A DNA stretch of 64,000 nucleotides from Vitis vinifera. Taxonomy: Eukaryota > Streptophyta > Magnoliopsida > Vitales > Vitaceae. The notes beneath the pieces were generated by a model. That model was given only the letters and a program-made list of their open reading frames with translations, made no database searches and was not told the origin of the DNA. Both the position numbers and the translations under genes were made by a program. Positions 15,001-30,830 of this stretch are shown here, piece after piece (the first letter of the stretch is position 1; every line of letters begins with the position of its first letter). The stretch lies in the NCBI RefSeq assembly GCF_030704535.1, contig NC_081822.1:16680501-16744500 (forward strand), given 5' to 3'.

Positions 15001-18000
15001 ATTGTCACCATCACCATTACGATTATCGTTACCGTTACCGTCATCGTAACCGTTATCATCACTGTCACCGTTACCGTTGCTGTTACAATCACAGTCACTA
15101 TTACCGTTACCATCACTATAACCATTATAGTAACCATAACCGTAATTGTCACCGTCACCTTTACCGTCACTGTCACCTTTACTGTCACCATTACTGTCAT
15201 CGCTATTGTTACCATTACTGTTACCATCACTATTACCGTTACCGTAATTTTTACCACAACCGTTACAATTATAGTTATTGTAACCATTGCCTTTAGCATT
15301 ACCGTCACCGTAACCATTACTGTCACCATTACCGTCACAGTTATTGTGACCGTTATCATGACCATGACCGTTACCATCACCATTACCGTAACCATCACTA
15401 TTACATTACCGTGATCGTGACCGTTACCGCAACCGTTTTTGTCATCGTTATTGTTATCGTTACCGTTACCATTACCATTATCATTACTGTTATCGTTACC
15501 ATTACCGTTATCATTATTGTTACCATTACTGTTACCGTCATCGTTATCGTGAACATTATCGTCACCATTACCGTTATGGTAATTGTTCCCGTTACCACTA
15601 CGGTCATCATTACCATCACCGTTACCATTACCGTTACCGTCACTATTACCGTTACCATTATCATCACTGTGACCATCACCGTTACCATTTCCGTTACTGT
15701 CACCATCACAATCACCATTACCATTACCATCACCGTTACCGTCATTGTTACTATCACCGTTACTATCACTGTTACCGTCACTACTACTATCAACGTCACC
15801 ATTACCGTTACCGTTACCATCACCATTATCATTACAACCATTGTTCTTGTTATCGTTACCGTTACCATTATTACTACCATCTTTGATACAAGTATTGTCA
15901 CCGTTACCATTATTGTTACCGTCTTCAATACTGTTATCGTCATCATTACCGTGATCATTACCGTCACCGTCACCGTCATCATCACCTTAACTGTTACCAT
16001 AATCGTTACTATCACTATCACCATCACCATTACAATTACCATTATTGTCACCGTGATCGTTACCATAACCATAACCATTAAAGTGACCGTTATCATGAAA
16101 GTTATAATTATCGTCACCGTTATTGTAACCGTTACCATTACCATCACTATAACCATTACCGTCATCGTCACCTCACTGTCACCGTTACTGTTATTGTCAT
16201 AGACACCAGTATCGTTACTGTCACAGACACCATTACCGTTACCGTAACCATTACCGTAAACGTTACCATCACCATTATCATTATCGTAATCGTGAATGTT
16301 ATCATCACCATTACAGTTACGGTGACCGTCCCCATTACCGTTACCGTCATCGTTACCATTACCATTACCATTACCGTCACTGTGACAGTCATCGTTACCG
16401 TTACCATCACCATCATAATCACCATTACCGTTACTGTTACTATCACTGTTGCCCTCATCATTACCTTTACTATGACCGTTACCATTACAATCACCATTAT
16501 CGTTACCCTCATCGTTACCTTTACTATGACCTTTACCATCACTATTATCGTTACTATCACCGTTACCGTTACTATCATCACTATCGTTACTATCACTGTT
16601 ACCATCACTACTACTATCGACGTCACCATTACCTTTACCATCACCGTTACTGTTACCGTCACCATTATCATAACCAACACCGTTATTGTTATCGTTACCG
16701 TTACCATTACTACTACCGTCTTCGATACAGGTATCGTCACCATCACCATTACTGTTACCGTCTTTGATACTGTTATCGTCACCGTTACCATGATCGTTAC
16801 CATAACCGTAACTATTACCATAACCGTTACTATAACGGTCACCGTTATAATTACCATTATTGTCACCGTAATCGTTATGGTTATCGTTACCATAACCATA
16901 GCCGTTATAGTGACTGTTACTGTGAAAGTTATAATTATTGTCACTGTTACTGTAACTGTTATCTTTACCGCCACCGTAACCATTACCTTCACTGTCACCT
17001 CATTGTCACCGTTACCATTACCATTACTGCCACAATCACATTATCGTTACAGTAACCGTTGCCATCACTATTACCGTAATTGTTACCGTCATCGTTACCG
17101 TTTCCATTACCGTTACTGTTACCATCATTGTTACCGTCACCGTTACCATTACCGTTACCGTTACTGTTAGTGTGACTATTACTGTCACATTTACCGTTAC
17201 TGTTATTTTTACCGTCACCGTTATTTTTACCGTCACCGTTATAGTTACCGTTATCATAATTGTTACCATCACCATTACCGTCACCGTTGCCCTAATCGTC
17301 ACCGTTATCGTGACCGTTTTCATCACCGTTACCGTCTCCATTATCGTCACCATTACCGTTACCCTAGTCGTGACCGTTATCGTTACCTTCATCGTCACCG
17401 TTACCTTCACCGTTACCGTTTCCATTATCGTTACTATTACCATCATCGTTACCATTACTAATAGCATCACTGTTATTGTTATCCTTACAATCATCATTGT
17501 TACCGTTACTGTTACCATTATCGTCAATATCACCGTTATCGTCACTGTTGCCATTACCGTCAGTGTTATCATTACCATCACCGTAATCATGATCGTTATC
17601 GTCACCATTACCGTTACTGTGACCATGACCATGACCATGATCGTTACCGTTTCCATCACCATTATCGTAATTCTTAAAGTTACCATCACCGTTACCATTA
17701 CCGTCACCATTACCATTACCATTACCATCACCGTCACACTCACCATCATAGTCACCAATACCGTCACTGTTATCAATATCATCACCGTTATCGTTATCGT
17801 TACCGTTAACATTATTGTTACCGTCCGTAATACCGTTATCTTCACCATTATCATGACCGTTAATGTCACCATCACCGTAACTATTACCATAACCGTTACT
17901 GTCACTATCACTGTTACCATTACCGTCACCATTACCGTCACCATTACCCTTACCGTTATTATTTCTATTATTATTACCATCACCGTTACCATTACCGTTA

Positions 18001-20720
18001 TCGTGTATATTAACATAACTGTTACCATCATCATTACCGTTACCGTCATAGTCACCATCACTGTCACAGTTATTGCCACCGTCACCGTCACCATCACCGT
18101 TACCATCACTGTTTCAATCACTGTGCCCATCACTGTTACCGTGACTATTACCGTTACTATTACCGTCACCGTTACAGTAATCATTACTGTTATTGTAATC
18201 GTTATCGTTACTGTCACTGTAACCAATATCGTCACCGTGATTGTGACCGTTACTATGATCGTGACCGTTACCGTCACATTACCGTCACCATCACCGTCAC
18301 CATTACTGTCACCTTTACCGGCACCGTCACAGTCACCGTTACAGTCACTGATACCATTACCATTACTCTCATCATTCTATGACTGTTACCGATACAGTGA
18401 CCGTTACCGTCACCATTACCATGACCGTCACCGTTACTGTCAATGTTACCATTATCGTTACAGTCATCGTAACCATCATCATCATTGTCATCGTTATTGA
18501 TACCGTTACCGTTACCGTGATCATCACCATAATCGCCATTACTATCATTATCACCATTATCATCATTGTTATCGTTACCGTCACTATCACCGTTACCATC
18601 ACGATCATCGTTATCATCACTGTGATTGTTAACGTTATCATTACCGTTACCATTACCATCACCGTTACAGCAATCATCACTGTTACCGTTACAGTTATCG
18701 TTTCCATTACCGTTACTGTTACCATCACAGTTACCGTTACTGTTACCATCACAGTTGCCGTTATCGTAATCGTGTATGTTATCGTCACCATTACCATTAC
18801 CGTGACCATCCCCATTACCGTTACCGTCATAGTTATCATCACTATTACTATCACTATTTCCATCACCGTTACCTTTACCATCACCATCACTATTACCGTT
18901 ACCGTTACCATTATCAGTACCGTCACCGTGACCATTATCGTCACCTTTACCGTCATCGTTACCGTCATTGTTACTGTGAACGTTACCATGACTGTGACCA
19001 TTACCACTACTGTTACTATTTCTACCACCGTCACTCTAGCTGTTACTGTCACTGTTACCATCATCGCTACAGTCACCGTCATCATTACCATCACCGTTAC
19101 TGTCACCGTAACCGTCACTATAACCGTCACCGTTATAATTACCATTACTCTCATTGTCATTGTTACCATTACCATTACCATCACCATAACCGTTAACGTC
19201 ACTGTTACTATCACGATTACCATTATTGTAACCGTCACCGTTACTATTATCGTTAAAATAACTGTCACCGTTATTGTTACCATCACCGTCACCATTATTG
19301 CTACCGTTACCGTCACCATAACTGTTACCGTGACCATTATTGAGAGTGTTATCATTACCGTCACTATAAACGTTACCGTTACCGACAACGTTACCGTCAC
19401 CATTACCGTAATCGTTATCATAGCCATTAGTGTCATTGTTACCATCACCGTTACTGTCGCCGTTACCGTCACTACCACCATAATTGTTACCGTCACCATT
19501 ACCATCAGCGTGACTGTAACCGTTATTGCCACCGTTATAGTCACCGTTATCGTTACCATCACTGTTACCGTCACCGTCACTTTTCAATCACTGTCAGTGT
19601 TATCGTCATTGTCACCGTTACCATCACCATTTTTGTCATCATTTTCATCACCGTTACCGTCATCATTACCGTTACTATTACCATCATAGTTACATTGATC
19701 GTTACCGCTATCGTTATTGTCACCGTCACTGTTATAATTATTGTTACTTTTACCGTTACCGTCATCGTAATTGTTACCATAATCGTTATCGTAACCGTCA
19801 CTGTTACTTTTACCGTTATCATCACCGTTACCCTTACCGTTACCGTCACCGTTATCATTACCGTCACTTAATTTTTACCATAATTGAGAACGTTATCGTC
19901 ACCATTACCATTACCGTGATTATCCTCGTTACCGTTACCATCACCGTTACCGTCATCGTTACCATCACCGCTATTGTTACAGTTACTGTTACCGTGACCG
20001 TTGCCGTGACCGTTATTCTTACCGTTATTGTGACTGTCACCATCACAGTCACCATTACCATTACTGTCACCGTTACCGTTACTACCATCGTTACCATCAC
20101 CGTTACTGTTACTATCACCGTTATTGTCACTGTTACCGTTACCGTCACCGTCACTGTTACCGTCACCATTATCATTACCAACACTGTTATTGTTATCGTT
20201 ATCGTTACCATTACCATTACTGCTACCATATTCGATACTGTTATCGTCACCGTTACCGTGACCGTTACCGTCACCATCACCGTAATTGTTAGCATAACCA
20301 TTACTATCATCGTCAATTACCATTATTGTCATCGTCACTATTACGATTGTCATTATCATAACCATAACCATTAAAGTGACCGTTACAGTGATAGTTACCA
20401 TTATCTTCATCATTACTGTAACCGTTACCGTTATCGTCACCGTCACCTCACTGTCACCATTACTGTTATCGTTACAATTACAATCACTATTACCGTTACC
20501 ATCACCCTTACCATTACAGTAACAGTAATGGTAACCGTTACTGTCACCGTTACCGTCACTGTCACCTTTACCGTCATCGTTACCGTCACCATTACCGTTT
20601 CCATTACCATTACTATTACCGTCATCGTTACTATTACCGTCACTATTACCGTTATCATAATTTTTACCCTCACCGTTAAAGTTACAGTTATCGTAACCAT
20701 TACCGTTACCATTACCATCA

Positions 20721-20810
20721 CTGTAACCATTACTATAATCATTACCATCACCGTAACCATTACTCTAACCATTATCATCACCATAACCATTACTATAACC
20801 ATTACCATCA
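20721..20810 (+). repeat. 30-bp unit, 3 copies
   Basis: Units at 20721, 20751 and 20781 share the frame YYRTAACCATTACTMTAAYC. They differ by a few substitutions, so this is an older expansion than the perfect duplications. Confidence 0.75.
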
Positions 20811-23748
20811 TAGTAACTGTGACCGTTATCGTGATCGTGATTGTTACCGTCACCATTACCATAACCGTCACTATTACGATTACCGTCACCATTACCATGA
20901 CCATAACCATTATCGTGACCGTTATCGTGACCATTTCCATCACCGTGATCCTTACCATTACTGTTATTGTTACCGTTACCATTACCATTACTATTACCAT
21001 CACCCTTACTATGGCAATAACCATCACTGTTATCGTAACCGTTATCATCACTGTTAGCGTTATCGTTACCATCACTTTTATCGTTACCATAATCGTGAAC
21101 GTTATCGTCACCATTACCATTACGGTGACCGTCCCTGTTATTGTTACGATGACCGTCCCCGTTACCGTTATCGTCATTGTTACCTTCACCGTTACAGTTA
21201 CTGTCACCGTCACCATAAACGTTACCATCACCTTCACAATCACCATTACCATTACCATCACTGTTACTGTTACTATCACCGTTACTATCATCGTTACAGT
21301 TACTATCACCGTTACCATCACTATTACTATCAAGGTCATCGTTGCCATTACCAACATTGTTATCATTATCGTTACCGTTACCATTACTACTATCATCTCC
21401 GATACAGGTATCGTCACCATTACCATTACTGGTATTGTATTCGATACTGTTATCATCATCGTTACCGTGACCGTTACCGTCATCATGACCATAACTTTTA
21501 CCATAACCGTTACCATCACCGTCATCGTTACAATTACCATTATCGTCACCGTGGCCGTTACGATTATCGTTACCATAACCATAACCATTAAAGTAACCGT
21601 TACCGTGAAAGTTATAATTTTCGTCATCGTTACTATAGTCGTTACCGTTACCATCACCGTAACCATTACCGCCACTGTTACCTCACTATCATCGTTACCG
21701 TTACCATTACTGTCACAATCACCATTATCGTTATCGTCATCGTAACCGTTACCGTCACCATCACCGTTACCGTTTTCATTGCTGTTACTGTTATTATCAT
21801 CGTTACAGTCACCGTTACCTACAATTAGCGTCACTATTACCGTTACCATTACCGTCATCGTTACTATGACTGTTATCGTGATCGTGACGATTACCATCAC
21901 CATTATCGTAATCGTCACTATTACCATTACAGTGACCGTTACCATGATCGTCATCGTTACCGTTATCATGACCGTTACAGTGACCCTCACCATTTTCCGT
22001 CATCGTTTCCGTCTCCATTATCATCACCATTGCCATCACCGTTATCGTCACTGTTACCGATACTGTTACCATCACCGTTACCGATACTGTTACCATCACT
22101 GTCACCGTTACCATTACCGTTGTCGTGACTGTTATCGTTACCTTCACCATCACCATTACAGTCATCATGACAATTATCTTCACCCTTTCCGTTACCATCA
22201 TTGTTACCGTTACTGTTACCATTATCATCACTATTATCGTCAATATCACCGTTACAGTCACTGTTGCCTTTATCGTCACTATTATCATTATCATCACCGT
22301 AATCGTGATTGTTATTGTCACCATTACTGTTACTATGGCTATGACCATTACTGTTACCATCTCCGTTTCAATCACCTTTACCGTTTTCATTATTGTCACC
22401 TTAACAATTACTGTTACCGTTAATATTACCGTCACCGTTACCATTACCGTTACCATCACTGTTACCATTACCGATACCATTACCGTTACAGTGACCGTCA
22501 CCATTACCACCACTGTTACTGTTTCTACCATTGTACCCTAGCCATTATCATCACTATTACCATCACCAATACAGTCACCGTCACTATCACCCTTACCATT
22601 ACTGTAACCGTCACCGTTACAATTACCATTACTCTCACCATCATTGTTACCATTACCGTTACCATCACCATAACCATTAACATCACTATTACTATCACGG
22701 TTACTGTTATTGTCACAGTCATCGTTTCTATTATCATTACGATAACCGTCACCGTTATTGTTACCGTTACTGTCACCATTATTACTACCGTTATTGTTAC
22801 CATTACCGTCACCATAATTGTTACTGTGACCATCACCGAGAGTGTTACCATTACCATCACTATAAATGTTACTGTTACCGACAACGTTACCGTCACCGTT
22901 ATTGTAACTGTTACCATCACCGTCATTGTTACCATAATCGTTATCATTACCGTTATCATAGCCATTAGTGTCACTGTTATAGTCACCGTTACCATCAGCG
23001 TGACTGTGACTGTGACCATTACTCCCATTATTACCATCATCGTTATCGTTACCATCACTGTTACCGTCACCATCACTTTTACAATCACCGTCATCGTTAT
23101 CGTCATTGTCATCGTTTCCGTCATCATTTTCATCACTGTTACTATCGTCGTTACTATTACTATTATCGTCACAGTTACAGTGATCATTACCATAATCATT
23201 ATTGCCATCGTCACTATTACAGTTACTGTTACTTTTACTATTATCATCACCGTAACCATTACCATAATCATTATAGTAACCGTCACTGTTACAGTTACTG
23301 TTCTTTTACCGTTATCATCACCGTTATCGTGAATGTTTTTGTCACCGTTGTCGTTACCGTCACTGTTACCATTACCGTCACCGTTACTTTTACCACAATC
23401 GTAAATGTTATCGTCACCATTACTCCGTGATTGTCCTCGTTACCGTTACCATCACCGTTATCATCACCGTTACCATCACCGTTATCGTGACTGTTACCAT
23501 CACCGTTACCGTTACTGTGACCATTACTCTTACCATCATTGTGACCATCACCGTTGTTGTCACCATCACAGTCACCATCACAGTCACCATTACCATTACC
23601 GTCACCATTATTGTTACCATCACCATTACCATTACCATCACCGTTACTGCTACCGTTACCGTTACTCTTACTGTCATTGTGACCATCATCGTTACTGTCA
23701 CCATCACAGTCACCATTACCATTACCGTCACCATTACCGTTACCATCA

Positions 23749-23892
23749 CTGTTACTATTACTATCACCGTTACCATCACTATTACTGCCAATGTCACCGT
23801 TACCGTTACCATCACCTTCACCGTTACTGTTACTATCACCGTTACCATCACTATTACTGCCAACGTCACCGTTACCATTATCATCACCGTTA
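23749..23892 (+). repeat. 72-bp tandem duplication
   Basis: CTATCACCGTTACCATCACT followed by ATTACTGCCAAYGTCACC occurs at 23761 and 23833. The offset of 72 bp is twelve hexamers. The region just before it (23541-23720) is also locally repetitive, with CCATCACAGTCACC recurring. Confidence 0.8.
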
Positions 23893-23913
23893 CCATTACC
23901 GTTATCGTTATCA

Positions 23914-24067
23914 TTATCATTATCGTTACTATTACCATTACTGCTACCGTATTCGATACTGTTATCGTCACCGTTACCGTCACCATTATCATTACAAACA
24001 CTGTTATCATTATCGTTACTATTACCATTACTGCTACCGTATTCGATACTGTTATCGTCACCGTTAC
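23914..24067 (+). repeat. 90-bp unit, about 1.7 copies
   Basis: The run from TTATCATTATCGTTACT through TACCGTATTCGATACTG to GTCACCGTTAC occurs at 23914 and again at 24004, without a visible difference in the shared part. It duplicates the TTCGATACTG landmark. Confidence 0.85.
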
Positions 24068-24262
24068 TATCACCATCACTGTAACTGTTAGCATAACCAT
24101 TACTATCACCGTCAATTACCATTATTGTCATTGTCACCATTGTGATTATCATTATCGTAACCATAATCGTTAAAGTGATCGTTACCGTGATAGTTGCCAT
24201 TATCTTCGCTGTTACAGTAACCGTTACCATTACCGTTGTCGTTACAATCACAATCACTATTA

Positions 24263-24348
24263 CCGTAACCATTACGGTAATCGTAACCGTAACCATTACG
24301 GTAATCGTAACCGTAACCATTACGGTAATCGTAACCGTAACCATTACC
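24263..24348 (+). repeat. 24-bp hairpin-forming unit, 3.6 copies
   Basis: Three identical 24-bp units at 24263, 24287 and 24311, plus a partial fourth at 24335. Each starts CCGTAACCATTACGG, a perfect inverted repeat (CCGTAA/TTACGG) around a 3-nt CCA spacer, so each copy can fold into a 6-bp stem. Perfect identity points to recent local amplification. Confidence 0.9.
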
Positions 24349-24924
24349 GTCACTGTTACCGTCATCGTTATCGTCACCATTATTGTTTTTCATTTCCGTT
24401 ACTGCTACCATCATCGTTACTGTTATCGTTACTGTTACCATCATTGTTACCATTACCTTTACCATTACCATAATTTTTACCACCACCGTTACAGTTACAC
24501 TTATCGTAACCATTACCGTTACCATTACCGTTACCATTACCATCACCATAACCATTATTATAATCATTATCGTCACAGTTACTGTGACCGTTATCATGAC
24601 CGTGATCGTTACCATCACCATTACCATAACCGTCACAATTACCATTATCGTCACCATTACCGTGACCGTTATCGTGACTGTTTCCATCACCGTTATAGTT
24701 ACCATTACCGTTACCATTACCATTACCGTTACTTTTACCGTCACCCTTATCGTCGCAGTAACTGTCATTGTTATCGTTACCATTATCATCACCGTTACCA
24801 TTATTATTACCATTATCGTTACCGTCACCGTTATCGTTACCGTAATCGAGAACATTATCATCACCATTATCATTACGATGACCATCCCCGTCCCCATTAC
24901 CATCATAGTTACCATCACCGTCAC

Positions 24925-24996
24925 AGTTACCGTCACCATCACCGTCACAGTTACCGTCACCATCACCGTCATAGTTACCATCACCATCACCATCAC
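24925..24996 (+). repeat. 24-bp unit, about 3 copies
   Basis: AGTTACCGTCACCATCACCG recurs at 24925 and 24949 and, slightly changed, at 24973. An 18-bp relative precedes it at 24907. Confidence 0.75.
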
Positions 24997-27900
24997 CATA
25001 AACGTTACTGTCACCATCACAATCACCATTATCGTTACCGTCATTGTTACCATTACTATCACTGTTACTGTTACTAGCATCGTTACCGTCACTATTACTA
25101 TCAAGGTCACCGTCACCGTTACCGTCATCGTTATCATTACCAATACCGTTATCGTTATTGTTACCATTACTACTACTGTCTTCGATACAGGTATCGTCAC
25201 CGTTACCATTACTGGTACCGTCTTCAATACTGTTATCGTCACCGTTACCGTCACCATCACTGTAACTGTTACCATAACCGTTTCTATCACTGTTACCATA
25301 ACCGTTACTATCACTGTTACCATTATAATTACAATTATTGTCATTGTGACCGTTACGATTATCGTTACTGTAACCATAACCATTAAAGTAACCATTACAT
25401 TGAAATTTATAATTATCGTCGCCATTACTATAACCGTTACCGTTACCGTCACCGTAACCATTACCGTCACCGTTACCGTCATCATAACCGTTACTGTCAC
25501 CGTCATCATTACTGTTTCCATTACCATTACTGTTAGCATCATCGTTATCGTCACCGTTACCATTACCTTTACTATTAGCATCACTGTTACCGTTACCGTT
25601 ATTTTTATTGTCACCGTTATAGTTACAGTTATCGTAACCATTACCGTCACCATTACCGTCATCGTTACTGTGACCGTTATCGTGATCGTGATGGTTACCA
25701 TCACCCTTATCGTAACCGTCACTATTACCATGACCGTTACCATGATCGTGACCGTTACCGTGACCGTTACCATGACCGTCACTGTGACTGTTAATGTTAC
25801 CCTTACCATTACCGTCTCCATTATTGTCACCATTACTGTCATTGTTACCTATACTATTACCATCACCATCACCGTAATTGTCACCGTTACCATCACAGTC
25901 ACCGTTATCGTCAATGTTACCATCACCATTACCATTATCGTGACCGTTATCGTTACCATCACCATTACCGTTACCGTGACCTTTATCTTTACCTTCACCG
26001 TCACCGTTACTGTCATCATGACAATTATCGTCACCCTTACCGTTACCATCATTATTATTGTTACTGTTACAATTATCGTCACTGCTATCATCAATATCAC
26101 CGTTACCATCACTGTTGCCATTACCGTCACTATTATCATTACTGTCACAATAATCGTGATCGTTATCGTCACCATTACTATTACTATGACCGCGACCGTT
26201 ACCGTTTCCATCACCATTGTCGTTACAGTTAAAGTTACCGTCACCATTATCGTTACTATCACCATTACCGTCTACATCACCATTACGATTACGGTCACCT
26301 TTACCCTTACCATCACCGTTACTGTTACCATCACCGTTGTCAATACTGTCATCTTTATCATTATCGTTATCGTTACAGTTACCATTATCGTCCATGATAC
26401 CATTATCTTCACTGTTATCGTGATCGCTAACATCACTGTCACCGTAATTGTTACCATAACTGTTACTGTCACCGTCACCGTTACCATTACCGTCACAATT
26501 ATAGTCACCGTTACTGTTATTGTGTCTGTTATTATTACCATCACCGTTACCATTATCGTGATTGTTACCATAACCGTTACCATCATCGTTACCTTGACCA
26601 TGATTGTTACTATAACCGTCATCGTTACCAATACCGTTCAAATCAGTGTTATCAATAGCGTCATCGTTATCGTTATTGTTACTATTACCATTACTATTAT
26701 TGTCCACGATATCATTATCTTCACCGTTTTCATGATCGTTACCATCATCGCCACCATAACAGTTACCATAACCATTGCCGTCAGTGTCACCTCTACTATT
26801 ACCATCACCGTTATAGTCACCGTTATCGTTATCGTCTCTTTTACCATCACCGTTACCGTTACCGTTATTGTTTTTGTTATTCTAACCGTCACCGTTATCC
26901 TTAACGTTATCGTGATCGTTACCATCATCGTTACCTTGACTGTGACCGTTACCGTAATCGTCATAGTTACCGTCACCGTCAATGTTACCATCACCGTGAC
27001 CGTCACTGTTACCGTGACTATTACTGTTATTGTTATCGTCATCATTACCGTTACTATCACCATAACAAATACCGTCACCATCACCATTACCGTTACAGTC
27101 ACAATCACCGTCACCGTTACCATTACTGTCACTCATACCATTACCGTTACCGCTATTCTCATCATTACTATGACTGTCACCGATATAGTGACCATTACCG
27201 TCACTGTTACCCTTATAGTCATCGTCACCGTCACCATTATTGATATCGTTATCATGACCATCACAGTAATCGCTAGTACTGTCACTTTCACCGTTTCCGT
27301 CATCGTCGTCGTTACCGTTCCCGTCATTGACACAATTATCATCACCGTGACCGTTATCATTATCGTTACCGTCACAATTACCATTACCATCACCATTACC
27401 GTTACCGTAATCATGCATTATCATCACCATTATCGTTATTGTTGTCGTCCCTGTTACCGTTACCATCATCGTTACCATGACCGTTACCGTGACCATTACC
27501 GTCACCACCATAGTCACCATTTCCATTATCGTCACCGTCACCGTTACTATCACCAATACCATCATTATTACTATCAAAGTCACTGTTACCGTCACCGTTA
27601 CCGTTACCGTCACCGTTATCATTATCGTTACTATTACCATTACTATTACCATCTTCGATACTGTTATCATCACTGTTACCGTGACCGTTACCGTCACCGT
27701 AATTGTTATCATAACCGTTACTGTCACCATCACCGTTACCATTACCGTCACCGTTACTGTGATCATTACCATGACCGTCACTGTTACCATCATAGTCATC
27801 CTTTCCGTTACAGTCACCATCACCATTATCGTTATTGCTTTTGTTATTGTTACCGTCACTGTTGCCATTACTCTAACCGTTATCGTGATCGTTACCATTA

Positions 27901-30761
27901 CTGTTACCATCATCGTTATTGTTCTATTATTGTTACCGTCACCATTACTGTCACTGTTACCATGACCGTGATGGTTACCATCATTGTTACCGTTACTGTT
28001 ACCTTTACTGTTATCGTAATTGTTACTGTCACCCTTACCATCACCGTTATCGTTACTGTTATCATTACTGTTATCGTAGCCATTAGTGTCACTATTACTG
28101 TCACCGTTATCGTCACCGTCACGATAACTATTACGATCACCATTACCATCACTGTTAGCGTGACCTTCAATGTAATCCTCACTGTTACCATCATCATGAC
28201 CATTATCGTCACTCTTTCCGTTACAGTTACCGTCATTGTCACCGTCATCGTTACTGTTACCATTACCGTTACTATTACTGTTACTACCACCGTTATCATG
28301 ACTGTTGCTATTACCGTCACCGTTATTGTTACCGTCACTACTACCATTACCGTCATCGTCATCATCACTATTACCATCACCATTATCATCACTGTTACAG
28401 TTACCGTTACGATCACTGTTACCGTCACCGTTACTGTTAATGTTACCATTACAGTCATAGTTACCATTACGGTTATCATCCACGATATCGTTACCGTTAC
28501 CATTCCCATCACCATCACCCTTCCTATTACTGTTACAGTCATCGTCACCATCACCATCATCGTTACCCTTACCGTAACCATTATCGTCACTATTACCGTC
28601 ACCTTTATCGTTGTAGTCATTATTACCACCACCATCACTGCCACCGTTATTTTTATGGTCACTGTTACAGTTACCGTTATCGTAACCATTACCGTGATCG
28701 TTACCTTTACTCTCATCATTATTATGATAGTTACCAACATAGTGACCGTTACCATCACCATTACCGTGATTGTCACCGTTACCATCATAGTCACCGTTAC
28801 CGTTACAGTCACCGTTATTATTTTTGTTATTGTTACCGTCACCGTTACCGTTACTCTTATTGTTACCATTACAGTTATCGTGATCATTGCCATAACTGTT
28901 ACCATCACCGTCACCGTGATTGTTACCATGACTATTTCTATTACCATTACTGTTACTATTACCGTCACTGTTATCGTAATCGTTACTATTACCATCATCG
29001 TTATCGTTACTATCACCGTAACTAATACCGTCACTGTTACGTCATCGTCACCATCCCCGTTACTGTCACCGTTACTGTCACCATTACCGTTGCTGCTACT
29101 CTCATCATTACTATGACTGTTATTGATACAATGACCGTTACCATCAGTATTACCATTATCGTGACCATTATTACCACCGTTACCGTTGCAGTCATCGTCA
29201 TCATCACCGTTATCGTCATCGTGACCGTTACAGTTACCATTACCGTCACCGTTACCATCGCAGTAACCGTCAATATTACCGTTACCGTTATTATAACTGT
29301 TACCATTACCATTACCGTTACCATCACCTATACGGTTATCGTCTTCGTTACCATTACCATCATCGTTACCGTTATCGTAATCACACGTTATCATCACCAT
29401 TACTGTTACCCTAACCGTCCCTGTTACCATTATCGTCACCGTTACCGTTACAATCACCGTTATCATTAAACACACCGTTATCATTATCGTTATCGTTACC
29501 GTTACCATTATTGTTACCGTCTTCAATATTGTTATCATCACTATTACCGTTACCCTTACTACTATAGTCACCGTTATCGTGATAGTTATCGTTATGGTTA
29601 TCATTACCCTTACTATTACTGTCACGATTACTATTACCGTTACTGTTGTTGTAACTGTTACGATTACCATTATCATTACTGTCACTATTATGGTTACTAT
29701 TACTGTCAATTTTACGATTACCGTTACCGTTACTGTTGTCATTATCATTACCATCACCATAACCATTATCATCACCTTTACCATCATCGTTACTATGACT
29801 GTTACCATCATCTTGACCTTTACCATTACTAGTACCATAACCGTCACCATTCCCATCATTGTTTGTGTTACCGTTGTTGTCACCATCATCGTCCCCGACA
29901 TCATCACCGTTACCGTCACCGTTACCGTCACTGTCATTGTCACTGTCATCTTCACCATTACCATTATCGTCACTGTTACTATCACCGTAATTGTTACCGT
30001 TACCGTTACTACTATCGTCACCGTTATCGTCACTATTACCGTTACAATGACTGTCACCATTACCATTACCGTTATTGTTTTTATCACCGTTACCATTACC
30101 ATCACCATAACTGTTATCGTCACTGCTACTGTCACCCTTACCGTCACTATTACCATCATTGTTACTGTCATCGTCACTGTTACAATTACCATTACTGTCT
30201 CCATCATCGTTACGATTATTGTTACCGTAACTATAACCCTTAAAGTGATCGTAACCATCACTATAACCCTTAAAGTGACCGTAACCGTGACAGTTACGAT
30301 TATCATCACTGCTACCTTCACAGTTACCATTGCCATTATTGGCATTGTTACCATGACCATCATTGTTACCGTCACCGTTACTATCACTTTTTCCGTTTTC
30401 GTTACTTTTACCATAACCGTTACCGTTACCGTTATTGTAACCATTACTTTCACTGTTACTGTCACCATTACTGTTATCATCACCATTATCGTCACCATTA
30501 CCGTTACTATTACCATCATCGTTATGGTTACAGTTATCGTTTCAGTTACCGTTACCATCACTGTTATTATCACTCTTACTGTTACCGTTATCGTAATTGT
30601 AACCGTTATTGTAACTATTACTTTCACCGTTACCGTTATCGTCACCATTACTGTTATTGTTACCGTCATCGTTATGATTATCGTTACCATTACCGTTATC
30701 ATAACCATTACCGTCAATGTTACTATCACCATTACTTTCACCATTTCCATCACCGTTACCG

Positions 30762-30830
30762 TTATCATCACCATTACTGTTACCTTTACTGTTACCATTA
30801 TCATCACCATTACTGTTACCTTTACTGTTA
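30762..30830 (+). repeat. 36-bp tandem duplication
   Basis: TTATCATCACCATTACTGTT followed by ACCTTTACTGTTACC occurs at 30762 and 30798. The unit is six hexamers. Confidence 0.8.

Noticed and set aside
1693-24348. CRISPR array
   Set aside because: Short repeats are directly tandem without unique spacers, and the context is a plant satellite.
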